From CAZCFB01 sp964511535 (GTDB taxonomy: Bacteria; Myxococcota_A; Polyangia; GCA-2747355; CAZCFB01), in the NCBI GenBank assembly GCA_964511535.1, contig CAZEFW010000100.1, positions 1-33,577 on the forward strand: 33,577 bases of DNA, in the 5' to 3' direction. Below, piece after piece: positions 21,643 to 29,099 of the stretch; positions within the stretch are counted from its first letter, which is position 1; each line of letters starts with the position of its first letter. The notes under the pieces were generated by a model. The model saw only the letters and a program-made list of their open reading frames with translations. It was not told the DNA's origin and did not search any database. Position numbers and translations under genes: made by a program.

Positions 21643-23046
21643 ATGGCCAAAGTCCTTCGAGTTGGCGTCATGCTGGCTGACAAGCTGGTGGAGGAGCGGC
21701 TGTTCGACAACGACAGCCGGGTGACCGTGGGCACGTCAGCCAAAAATGACATCTGCCTGCCGGCCCACACGCTGCCTCGCACCATGACCCTGTTCCGGCG
21801 GGGCAAGGGCAGGGCGTGGAGCCTGCGCTGCGTGCCGGGCCTGGACGGCCGCATCTCCCGTGGGGGGCCGGTGCTCACCCTCGCAGAGGCCACCGCCGGT
21901 GCATCTTCAGGGCAGGGCGGCGTCGCCGCCGTCCCCCTCTCGGAGGGTCACCGGGGCAAGGTGACCCTGGGAGAGGTGACCCTGCTGTTCCAGTTCGTGC
22001 AGCCCCCGCCGCGAGCGCCGCGTCCCCAGCTGCCGCCGTCGGTGCGGGGGGGTGTGTTCAACAGCCTGGACTGGGTGATGGCCTGCTGCTTCGTGGTGGT
22101 GTTCATGGCCCACGGCGGGGCCCTGGCCTACATGCGCACCCTCGACCCTCCGGTGCGTCCGGTGTCCGAGCCCATCGACGGCCCGTGGCTGAAGATCCCG
22201 ACGAAGCTGCCCGAGCCGAGGCCGGACATCAACCGGCTGGCGGAGCTGGGAGAGAAGCCCACGACGAAGAAGCCCGGGCCCGCGGTCAAGGACAAGGACA
22301 AGGGCAAGGACAAGGACAAGGTGAGCAAGGACAAGGTGAGCAAGGACAAGGTGAGCAAGGACAAGGCCAAAAAACCGTGCGACCAGGGGTGCCAGGAGAA
22401 GGCCGCGGCCGCTCGCAGGGCGCGGCTGGCCAGGAAGGTCTCCACCGTCGGCGTGTTGAAGATCTTCGGCACCAGGGGCCAGGGGGACGGGACGGCCATG
22501 GACAGGCTGGCCAAGGGTGACCCGGGCCAGAGAATGGCCGACGCCTTCGCAGGTATGTCCAGGACCACCGTGGCCTCGGCGGCCAAGCCCGGGATCCGCA
22601 GCAAGGGCTCGGGCGGCACCGGCGAGGCGGTGGGTATCGCCGGTCTGAGCAGCCGCGTGGGCGGCCCGGCGGAGGTTGACAGCGGCGAGATGGTCAAGGA
22701 GCGCGTCCCCCGGGCCAGGGTCAAGTCCGCCAGCCCGGACATCGTGGACGGGACCATGAACTCCGACGCCACCTATCGCATCATCCGGCGCGGCATGCGC
22801 TGCGTGCAGGCCACCTACCAGCGCGGCCTCAAGCGAGACCCGAACCTCAACGGCAAGGTGGCCATGTGCTTCACCGTGGACCCCATGGGCAGGGTGGGCT
22901 CGACCAGCGTGGAGTCCAACTCCGTGGGCGATCCCCTTGTCACCACCGGCATCAAGAGCTGCGTCAAGCGGCTGCGCTTTCCGCCGCCGGCGGGCGGCGC
23001 GGCCGAGGTGTGCGTGCCCTTCATCCTGACCCCCGCCAACCGGTAA
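21643..23046 (+). CDS. FHA-like / TonB-like protein with AgmX-PglI C-terminal domain
   Basis: 467 aa. The start at 21643 has AAGGAGG seven bases upstream; the longer frame from 21529 lacks one. Residues about 1-120 look FHA-like (VTVGTSAKNDICLP, then GKVTLGEVTLLFQFV). One membrane helix lies near 144-164 (WVMACCFVVVFMAHGGALAY). A periplasmic Pro- and Lys/Asp-rich stretch follows, with the KDKVS repeat (about 216-243), then a CDQGC pair. The last 90 residues (YRIIRRGMRCVQATYQRGLK ... GKVAMCFTVDPMGRVGSTSV) are the AgmX/PglI C-terminal domain found in myxobacterial gliding/envelope (Glt) proteins, related to TonB ends. The protein probably links a cytoplasmic phosphothreonine-reading domain to the outer envelope. 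It is alone in its transcript and convergent with the barrel gene. Confidence 0.85.
   Translation: MAKVLRVGVMLADKLVEERLFDNDSRVTVGTSAKNDICLPAHTLPRTMTLFRRGKGRAWSLRCVPGLDGRISRGGPVLTLAEATAGASSGQGGVAAVPLSEGHRGKVTLGEVTLLFQFVQPPPRAPRPQLPPSVRGGVFNSLDWVMACCFVVVFMAHGGALAYMRTLDPPVRPVSEPIDGPWLKIPTKLPEPRPDINRLAELGEKPTTKKPGPAVKDKDKGKDKDKVSKDKVSKDKVSKDKAKKPCDQGCQEKAAAARRARLARKVSTVGVLKIFGTRGQGDGTAMDRLAKGDPGQRMADAFAGMSRTTVASAAKPGIRSKGSGGTGEAVGIAGLSSRVGGPAEVDSGEMVKERVPRARVKSASPDIVDGTMNSDATYRIIRRGMRCVQATYQRGLKRDPNLNGKVAMCFTVDPMGRVGSTSVESNSVGDPLVTTGIKSCVKRLRFPPPAGGAAEVCVPFILTPANR
22321..22365 (+). repeat. Three perfect 15-bp coding repeats
   Basis: The unit gtgagcaaggacaag occurs three times in tandem and encodes Val-Ser-Lys-Asp-Lys. 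Lys-Asp codon repeats precede it (from about 22288). Copy number is likely to vary between strains; whole units keep the frame. Confidence 0.9.
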
Positions 23047-23077
23047 CGGTTCCAGCCTCACCCTTCCAGCTGAAACC

Positions 23078-24385
23078 TCAGTGCCAAAACCCGAGGGAGA
23101 AGGCCACGTTGCTGTAGTCGAGCGACAGGTCGAACCCCGAGGAGAAGCGCATGGAGCGCAGGCCGTAGAGGCGGAAGTCGAACAGGCGGAAGTCGAAGGA
23201 GAAGGTGCCGTGCATGCGCCCCGCGCGCACCTCGGCGCGGCTCGGCTCCCAGTAGCCGCCGGCGCGCAGCCGCAGGCGCCGCGGCCACACCTCCGCCTCC
23301 AGCCCGAGCCGCGGCGAGTAGGAGGCGCGCTTGCCCGCCGGGGACAGCTCCTGGGCCACGAACCCGTCCAGGTCGGTGGCGTCGTCCGCCGGCCCGTTGA
23401 GCACCAGCTCCACCGACACCAGCAGGTAGAAGCCGCTGCCGTAGTTCCGCTCCATGGGCTCCATGTTCCAGGCCAGGCGAGGCAGCTCGCGCTCCAGGGC
23501 GGCGCGCTTTTTGCGCGCGGCGGCGCCCGCCGGTGTGGCGGCGGCCCGCTCCACCGCCAGGTAGGTGGGCTCCGGGTTGTACGGGCCGTCGTGCAGGAAG
23601 CGCATGGAGGCGCCGAGCCTCACCTCCCACGGCATGGACGCCGCCCGCGGCAGGTGGAAGCCCGCGGGGCAGGCCTGGCCGCACTCGATGGAGGTGTCCT
23701 CGGTGAAGGGCAGGCTGGCCGCCGCCCCCACCCGCAAAGGCAGCGCCCGAGGGCTCCAGAGCAGGCCCAGCTCGGCGCCCAGGGAGTAGGTGACGAACAG
23801 GTCCTCGGAGGCCTGCTCCTCGCGGATGGAGAAGCTGCCCACCCGCAGGCCGCCGCCCACGATGAGCTGGTTGTGGAAGAACCCGTAGCCGGCCGAAAGC
23901 TGGGCCTGTCCCACACGCCCGGCCATCTTTCGGGTGCCTGGCGGCTGCTCTGCGAAGTCGACGCTCAGCATCTGCCCGTACAGGCCGACGCCGAAGCCGC
24001 CGTACTGGAAATGCAGCCCGAGCACCAGCGCGTAGAAGTCGCTGGGCGTGGAGAGGCCGTTGTTGGTGTAGTCGAAGGAGTCGCCCTGGAAGATGCCGGG
24101 CACCAGGAAGTCGAAGGCGAAGTCCCAGTCGAACCGGTCCCGGCTGTAGTACGGCCTGTTGACCACCGAGGCCGCGTTGAACGGCATGCCGACGGTGCCC
24201 TCGGCCACGCCCACGTAGGCCCCGCCCAGGCCCATGACCCGGGTGTTGCCCAGCACCGGCCCCTGAAACAGGTCAACCTCGTAGTCCCCGTCGGTCAGCG
24301 CCGGCGCCGCGACAGCGGGGACCGCGCAGAGGCAGGCCGCGGCGATGCTGGCGGCGAGGCAGCGCCTGAGGGTGACGGACGCCAT
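23078..24385 (-). CDS. Outer-membrane protein, PorV/UPF0164-like barrel
   Basis: 435 aa from ATG 24385. An upstream in-frame ATG at 24424 directly follows the TPR gene stop (TGAATG) and is an alternative. The 24385 start gives a standard signal peptide (ASVTLRRCLAASIAAACLCA, ending AVAA). The mature start GNTRVMGLGGAYVGVAEGTV resembles the N-terminal helix-plus-strand of PorV/FadL-like outer-membrane proteins. Many amphipathic strands follow, and the C-terminus (DLSLDYSNVAFSLGFWH) is barrel-like. A Cys pair (ECGQACPAG) sits in a likely loop around residue 250. It is the last gene of the PAAR-TPR operon. TACAAT lies six bases before ATG 24385, so an internal leaderless start is also possible. 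Confidence 0.7.
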   Translation of the reverse strand: MASVTLRRCLAASIAAACLCAVPAVAAPALTDGDYEVDLFQGPVLGNTRVMGLGGAYVGVAEGTVGMPFNAASVVNRPYYSRDRFDWDFAFDFLVPGIFQGDSFDYTNNGLSTPSDFYALVLGLHFQYGGFGVGLYGQMLSVDFAEQPPGTRKMAGRVGQAQLSAGYGFFHNQLIVGGGLRVGSFSIREEQASEDLFVTYSLGAELGLLWSPRALPLRVGAAASLPFTEDTSIECGQACPAGFHLPRAASMPWEVRLGASMRFLHDGPYNPEPTYLAVERAAATPAGAAARKKRAALERELPRLAWNMEPMERNYGSGFYLLVSVELVLNGPADDATDLDGFVAQELSPAGKRASYSPRLGLEAEVWPRRLRLRAGGYWEPSRAEVRAGRMHGTFSFDFRLFDFRLYGLRSMRFSSGFDLSLDYSNVAFSLGFWH

Positions 24386-24424
24386 GGCCGTATTGTACAT
24401 GCGGGTCCCGGCGCCGGGGTTCAT

Positions 24425-25432
24425 TCAGCGGGGCCCGGCCCCCCCCGCCCCGCGCAAGATGGCGTCGGCGCGCTCCCGCAGCCGGCGAGCCTCGGGGTCG
24501 CGCCCCTGCTCCGCCAGCAGCGCGGCGGCGTTGCTCATGCACCGCGCCAGGTCGGGGTGCTCCGGCCCGAGGGTGCGGGTCAGCACGGTCATGGCGCGGA
24601 AGTAGAGGCCCACGGCAGCCTCGCCCCTGCCGATGGAGGCCAGCAGGGCGGCCACCTCGTTGAGGGTCAGGCCCACGAACGGGTGCTCCGGGCCGAGCTG
24701 GCCCTCGTAGATCTCCAGCGCCCGCAGGAACCCGGCGCCCGCCTGCTCCGATTTCCCGGCGGCGGCCAGCGAGGTGGCGCGGTTGTGCTCGGCCATGGCC
24801 ACCAGCAGGTGCTCCGGTCCGTGGGCCTCCGCGAGGAGCTCCACGGTCCGCCCGAACAGCAGCCCGGCCTCGGCGTGGCGACCCATGTCAGCCAGCAGGG
24901 TGGCCAGGCCCCCCAGGACCTCGGCCACGTCCGCGTGGTCTGGCCCCAGCAGCTCGTGCCGGATCTCCAGGGCCTCCAGGTAGAGCGGCTCGGCCTCGGC
25001 GTGGGCCCCTGTCCGATGGCGCAGCCCGGCGAGCCGGTGCAGGCTGTCTGCCACCGCGAGGTGCCCCCGGCCGTGGGTCGCCACGCGCAGGGTCAGGGCC
25101 TGCTCCAGCAGCGGCCCCGCCTCGTCCAGGCGCCCCGCCGTACAGAGCAGGGTGGCCAGGTTGCACATGGCCACGGTCACCGCCGGGTGCTCCGGCGCCA
25201 GGGCCAGCTCGCGGATGCGCAGCGCCTCCCGGTAGAGCACCTCGGCCTGGGCATAGTCGCCCAGGTTCGCCCGCAGCGAGGCCAGGATGGTCAGGGAGAA
25301 GGAGGTGCGGGAGTGCTCGGGGCCGAACGCCTCCACCGCCTCGCTCACGGCCAGCCGGGACAGCTCGGCGGCGCCCTCGTTGTCACCCTGCTGGAGGTGC
25401 TGCTCGATCTTCGAATTCAGCTCATCCCACAT
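24425..25432 (-). CDS. Kinesin-light-chain-type tetratricopeptide repeat protein
   Basis: 335 aa with about seven TPR units of 42 residues, in the kinesin-light-chain/TPR_12 style: each has an A-x-x-L/G-x-x-x-A pattern and ends GPEHP, APEHP or GPDHA. Examples are ALRIRELALAPEHPAVTVAM and ALEIYEGQLGPEHPFVGLTL. There is no signal peptide or membrane helix, so it should be cytoplasmic and act as a protein-binding scaffold. It begins 84 bases after the PAAR gene and ends directly at the next gene's possible start, so it is in the same operon. The partner is unknown; the PAAR protein or the kinase are the obvious candidates from position. Confidence 0.85.
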   Translation of the reverse strand: MWDELNSKIEQHLQQGDNEGAAELSRLAVSEAVEAFGPEHSRTSFSLTILASLRANLGDYAQAEVLYREALRIRELALAPEHPAVTVAMCNLATLLCTAGRLDEAGPLLEQALTLRVATHGRGHLAVADSLHRLAGLRHRTGAHAEAEPLYLEALEIRHELLGPDHADVAEVLGGLATLLADMGRHAEAGLLFGRTVELLAEAHGPEHLLVAMAEHNRATSLAAAGKSEQAGAGFLRALEIYEGQLGPEHPFVGLTLNEVAALLASIGRGEAAVGLYFRAMTVLTRTLGPEHPDLARCMSNAAALLAEQGRDPEARRLRERADAILRGAGGAGPR

Positions 25433-25516
25433 GGATGACCCCCGCGGCCTGGCTTGCCCGCGGCAGCGGAGCGCCAGCGCGCTGTTTCACGGCCCCCGGC
25501 ACCTGGCAGAAGGCCC

Positions 25517-26722
25517 TCAGAAGCTGAACCTCAGCATCACGCCGGCCGAGGTCTGCGACACCCCGCCCACGCTCTGCTGCTGCACGAAGCCCTCCACATG
25601 GCCGCTCTCGCCCAGCTTCCGGCCCGCGTAGCCCGACACCTTGTAATCTCCCGAGCCCGGATCCACCAGCGCGTCGAGGCCATAGCTGTAGCCGTCGCCT
25701 CTGCCCCGCAGGTAGCCGCCCACCTGGTCGGTCTGCTTCAGGCCGTCGTGGCTGTAGGAGAGGCCCAGCTTGAGCTTGTCGTCGGCATCCGCCAGGGGCA
25801 CGCTGTAGTCTGCCCCGAGGCTGTACTTGACCAGGTCGAGGTGGGAGACATCTTCGCCCTGGACCGAACCCCGCTGCCACAGCGTCAGGTTGTCGCCAAT
25901 CTTCTGTTTGGACCCGAACTCGAGCCTGGGATCGCTGAACTCCTCGCCGAACTCCAGGGCCGCGTCCACCTCCAGCGCCTTGTCGAAGAAGGCCTGCTTG
26001 TACTTCGGCTTGACGCCGACCTTCTTGAGGACGTCGGTCCCCTGGGAGTAGGTCAGGGCGCTGGCGCCCAGCGCGGCCAGCACCGCCGCGCTCCAGAACA
26101 GGCCCGGGTGGTCACCCTTGAACTCCTCGACCCACTCCTTGGTGCGCTCGCCGAACTCCTTGCCCCGCCTGGAGAGCAGCTCCTTGGGCGACAGGTTCAG
26201 ATCATCACCGGAGAGCCCCAGGCTGCTGGCCAGCGCCTGGCCCAGGGGCGTGTCGCCCACGGGCATGTCCATCATCAGGCCGGTGAGCCAGCTCTGCATG
26301 TCCTTGGCCGACAGCTCCTTGCTCATCCTGCCCGCGGCCAGGTCCCGGGAGGTGATCTGCAGCTTGCTGGTGAGCTTCTGCTCGTAGCTGGCGAGGACCT
26401 CGCGGCCGCGCGCGGACATGGCCGCGGTGGGTCCGCCGGAGCCGATGAGCACCGTGGGTTCGCCCTCCTTGATGGTGTCGTTCCCGGGCCGGCAGACGGC
26501 CTCGTCGCCCACCCGGGCCACCGGCTGCCCGCCGATGATCACCGTGGCTCCGGCCGGCGGCACCACCGGCCCGCCCACATGGCGCTTCTTGCCGCACTTG
26601 TGATCGTCGCCGACACGGGCCACCGGCTTGCCCCCCACCAGGACCGTCTCGTCTCCCTCGGTTATCACCCCGCCGTGTACGGTGGGATCACCCAGGCGTG
26701 CACATGGCTTGCCGTCTGACAT
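25517..26722 (-). CDS. PAAR-domain protein with C-terminal beta-barrel-like domain
   Basis: 401 aa. Residues 1-95 form a PAAR domain (CARLGDPTVHGGVITEGDET, GGKPVARVGDDHKC, GGQPVARVGDEAVCRPGNDT), with His16, His41, Cys43, His48 and Cys77 available for metal. PAAR domains cap the spike of type VI secretion systems and related contractile injection machines and carry effectors. Residues 100-205 are helical and charged, 207-225 is a membrane helix (LFWSAAVLAALGASALTY), and 250-401 consists of about eight amphipathic beta strands ending VMLRFSF, like an outer-membrane barrel with a terminal Phe. There is no signal peptide. The start has GGAGG three bases upstream. No other type VI gene is in the window. 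The tail could be a pore-forming effector or an immunity-like barrel. Confidence 0.85.
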   Translation of the reverse strand: MSDGKPCARLGDPTVHGGVITEGDETVLVGGKPVARVGDDHKCGKKRHVGGPVVPPAGATVIIGGQPVARVGDEAVCRPGNDTIKEGEPTVLIGSGGPTAAMSARGREVLASYEQKLTSKLQITSRDLAAGRMSKELSAKDMQSWLTGLMMDMPVGDTPLGQALASSLGLSGDDLNLSPKELLSRRGKEFGERTKEWVEEFKGDHPGLFWSAAVLAALGASALTYSQGTDVLKKVGVKPKYKQAFFDKALEVDAALEFGEEFSDPRLEFGSKQKIGDNLTLWQRGSVQGEDVSHLDLVKYSLGADYSVPLADADDKLKLGLSYSHDGLKQTDQVGGYLRGRGDGYSYGLDALVDPGSGDYKVSGYAGRKLGESGHVEGFVQQQSVGGVSQTSAGVMLRFSF

Positions 26723-26841
26723 GAACCTCCACTTGGTGGTGTGTCGTTCTCCATCAGCGCCACCGGCGCTGCGTCATGACCTCCAAGGTTACCTGCAAAG
26801 CCCGCCGGGGCTCCAGCGATGGTGACAATCTTTTGCCAGGC

Positions 26842-26847
26842 TATAAT
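26842..26847 (+). promoter_or_regulatory. Consensus -10 box upstream of the kinase gene
   Basis: A perfect TATAAT in otherwise GC-rich sequence, 44 bases before the kinase ATG. The -35 is poor (TGGTGA region). It lies in the 169-base gap shared with the divergent PAAR operon, so both may be co-regulated. Confidence 0.5.
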
Positions 26848-26891
26848 CGCCAGTCAGAGGTTGTGCAGCCACGGACGAGAAGAAGAGCCCA

Positions 26892-28928
26892 ATGACCCAG
26901 TGCACCCACGAACAGCTGAACCAGATGGCCAGGGGCTGGTGTCCCGACTGTGAAGAGCCGGTGGACCACCGCCTGATCTGCCCCCGCGGCCATGTCACCC
27001 TGGAGGCGGACCGGATGGCCTGCCCGGGCTGCGGCCTGCAGGTCCCGGCCGACGGCGGCTGGCCAGGCCTGCCGCACCAGTGGGAGCAGCTGGAGCTGTT
27101 GATGCAGATCGGCCGGGGGAACCTGGGGGTGGTGTACGCCGCCCGCGAAGGGTCCGGGGAGCTGGTGGCCGTGCGCATCGTCCCGAGGCCAGGGGAGGCC
27201 GCCTGGCGGATCAAGTCCGCGAACACCAGAGAGTGCGAATACGCCGGCCGTTTCCCGCAGTACGACGGGCTGCTCAAGGCCAGGGCCCAGGGGGTGGGCG
27301 CGGATGGCGACCTCTTCCTGACCATGGACCTCTGCCGGGGAGAGTCCCTCGCCGAGGTGCTGGGCCAGCCGGACCCGGACGCCGACGCGCTCAACCCGCG
27401 GCGGGCGGGCGACCCGCTGTCCCCGCTGCGCACGGTGCGCCTGTTGCGGCATGTCATCGGGGCCGCGGCCAGGATGCACCGGTTCAAGCTGATCCACCGG
27501 GACATCAAGCCGAGCAACCTGTTCCTGGTGGAGTCGGACAGGGGCGATGGTGTCAAGCTGGGTGACCTGGGGCGGGCCTGGCCCTGGGACCCCGAGGGGG
27601 ACGATGCGGCGGACCTGCCTGCCCCAGGCCCGCTGGATCCCGCGCTGATCTCCCGGACCACCGCTCCGTACCTCTCGCCCGAGGTGGTGCGGGGGGAGCG
27701 ACGCCTCTCGCCCGCCAGCGACATCTACTCCGCTGGCGTGGTGGCCTACGAGGCCTGCACCGGGCGGCTGCCCTACCGCGTGAGCAAGAGCCTCATCGGT
27801 GAGCCGGTGGCGGGGCTCCAGCGCCAGCTCTCGCCCACCCTCTGGGGAGACTTCGCGGCGGCCTGGCTGCGGGCGCACCTCCTGGCGGACCTGGTCCCGC
27901 CGCGCGAGATCATTCCGGACCTCCCGCCGTCGCTGGAGCGCTGCCTGCTCACCTGCCTGGCCAGGCGCCCCGAGGACCGCTTCCAGCGCGCCGGGGACGT
28001 GATCATTCAGCTCGCCCTGGTGGAGCAGGAGCTGGCCGTGGCGACCCGCGAGCCGGGCAAGCCGGCGGCGGGAGGTCTGTGGAGCGGGAGCGGAGGTGCC
28101 CCGGCGGACGCGGAGGCCGGGCCAGGTGTCGGGGACGCCGGGGCAGCAGCGCCGCCAGGTGCCGCCGGAGCCACGGCCCCGGCGGGGGCAGCCGAACAGA
28201 AGCGGCTGATGCAGCAGGCGGCCTCCATGGATCAGGCCCTGACCCGGGCGCGCAGCGAAAATGACCAGCTGCGCAGCAGGGTCGAGGAGCTGGAGCGGTT
28301 GCTCAACCGTCCACCTGCGCCGCCCCCGGAGCTGCCGCACGCCATGCTCCTGGGACCTCCACCGGCCCTCCCGGCGGACCGGGAAGCCCCGGCAGCGCCG
28401 GGCCAGGAGGAGGCGCTCGGACCGGCCAAGACCCGGCTGCTGCCCGAGGACGAGGACGCCCTCTCGTCAACGCCCACCACGGCGAAGGCGCGCGTCCCCT
28501 TCGGCGCTGGCCATGACGAGCTGAAGACCGAGCTGGTCCCCATGCAAGCGGCCGGTGGAGCGATGGACCCAGATATCGGCACCGTCATCTCTCCCGACGA
28601 CGCCATGCCCGACAACGATGAAGCTGAGGACGGGCCGGAGCAGCCGGATCGCAAGACCGCCATCGCCAGCGTCGAGGGCATCCTGGCCACGGAGCAGCCC
28701 GTCCAGGATCAGGACGATCCACCCCGGAAGACCGCCATCGCCAGCGCTGAAGATCTCCTCGACGAGGAGCTGGACGAGGACGACCCGAACGCCCCGGATC
28801 GCAGGACCACCATCGCCAGCGTCGAGGACATCTTCGAAGCGGAAGAGCAAAGTGGCGGCCCGATGGATCCGAACGTGAAGACAACCGCCACCCGGTTCGA
28901 GGACATGTTCGACGAGGACGATTCCTGA
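26892..28928 (+). CDS. Zinc-ribbon Ser/Thr protein kinase with repeated Thr-motif tail
   Basis: 678 aa. Residues 1-55 hold zinc-ribbon cysteines (Cys17, Cys20, Cys30, Cys44, Cys47). The kinase domain (about 66-375) has the glycine loop IGRGNLGVVY (74-79 glycines), the catalytic loop HRDIKPSN (Asp204, Lys206, Asn209), DLG in place of DFG (Asp225) and SPE for APE (264). The ATP-anchoring lysine is replaced: VAVRIV with Arg95. It may be weakly active, use another lysine (Lys108) or be a pseudokinase. An Ala/Pro-rich linker and a coiled coil (about 434-472) follow. The acidic tail carries repeats of K/R-T-x-I-A-S-x-E-D (587-597, 612-622, 637-647, and a looser copy at 662-672). It has no membrane helix. 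It is divergent from the PAAR operon. Confidence 0.88.
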   Translation: MTQCTHEQLNQMARGWCPDCEEPVDHRLICPRGHVTLEADRMACPGCGLQVPADGGWPGLPHQWEQLELLMQIGRGNLGVVYAAREGSGELVAVRIVPRPGEAAWRIKSANTRECEYAGRFPQYDGLLKARAQGVGADGDLFLTMDLCRGESLAEVLGQPDPDADALNPRRAGDPLSPLRTVRLLRHVIGAAARMHRFKLIHRDIKPSNLFLVESDRGDGVKLGDLGRAWPWDPEGDDAADLPAPGPLDPALISRTTAPYLSPEVVRGERRLSPASDIYSAGVVAYEACTGRLPYRVSKSLIGEPVAGLQRQLSPTLWGDFAAAWLRAHLLADLVPPREIIPDLPPSLERCLLTCLARRPEDRFQRAGDVIIQLALVEQELAVATREPGKPAAGGLWSGSGGAPADAEAGPGVGDAGAAAPPGAAGATAPAGAAEQKRLMQQAASMDQALTRARSENDQLRSRVEELERLLNRPPAPPPELPHAMLLGPPPALPADREAPAAPGQEEALGPAKTRLLPEDEDALSSTPTTAKARVPFGAGHDELKTELVPMQAAGGAMDPDIGTVISPDDAMPDNDEAEDGPEQPDRKTAIASVEGILATEQPVQDQDDPPRKTAIASAEDLLDEELDEDDPNAPDRRTTIASVEDIFEAEEQSGGPMDPNVKTTATRFEDMFDEDDS

Positions 28929-28953
28929 CCCGAAACGTACCTCCACAGAGCAA

Positions 28954-28978
28954 GTAGACGCGGCATCCTGCCGCGTTC
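28954..28978 (+). repeat. REP-like palindrome, copy A
   Basis: GTAGA followed by the hairpin CGCGGCA-TCC-TGCCGCG and TTC. It matches copy B (29000-29024, minus strand) at all 25 positions except two pairs, and both differences are compensatory within the stem. The GTAG head plus hairpin is the standard layout of REP elements mobilised by RAYT (TnpA-REP) enzymes. It lies 26 bases after the kinase stop. Confidence 0.65.
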
Positions 28979-28999
28979 CATGGCGGCCCTCCTGCAAAT

Positions 29000-29024
29000 G
29001 AAAGCGGCGAGACGCCGCTTCTAC
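29000..29024 (-). repeat. REP-like palindrome, copy B (inverted)
   Basis: Read on the minus strand: GTAGA, the hairpin AGCGGCG-TCT-CGCCGCT, then TTC. It is inverted relative to copy A and 21 bases from it, so the two form a REPIN-like pair. It may also serve as a bidirectional terminator for the convergent kinase and membrane-protein genes. Confidence 0.65.
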
Positions 29025-29047
29025 CGCCCGCTTCGGGTCTGAAAGAT

Positions 29048-29062
29048 CCGCCTCTCAGGCGG
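29048..29062. terminator. Hairpin between convergent genes
   Basis: CCGCCT-CTC-AGGCGG forms a 6-bp stem with a three-base loop, 38 bases before the stop of the minus-strand gene. There is no T-tract on either side, so terminator function is uncertain. It does not have the GTAG head of the neighbouring palindromes. Confidence 0.35.
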
Positions 29063-29099
29063 GGCGAAGCTAGCCCCCCAAAATGCACAAGCGATGGCC

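Noticed and set aside
23081..25438. 785-residue plus-strand frame opposite the barrel and TPR genes
   Set aside because: The minus-strand products have a signal peptide and regular TPR repeats; the plus-strand frame is low-complexity with no recognisable domain.
25517..26722. Complete type VI secretion locus
   Set aside because: Only a PAAR protein is present; no sheath, Hcp, VgrG, baseplate or ClpV genes are in the window.
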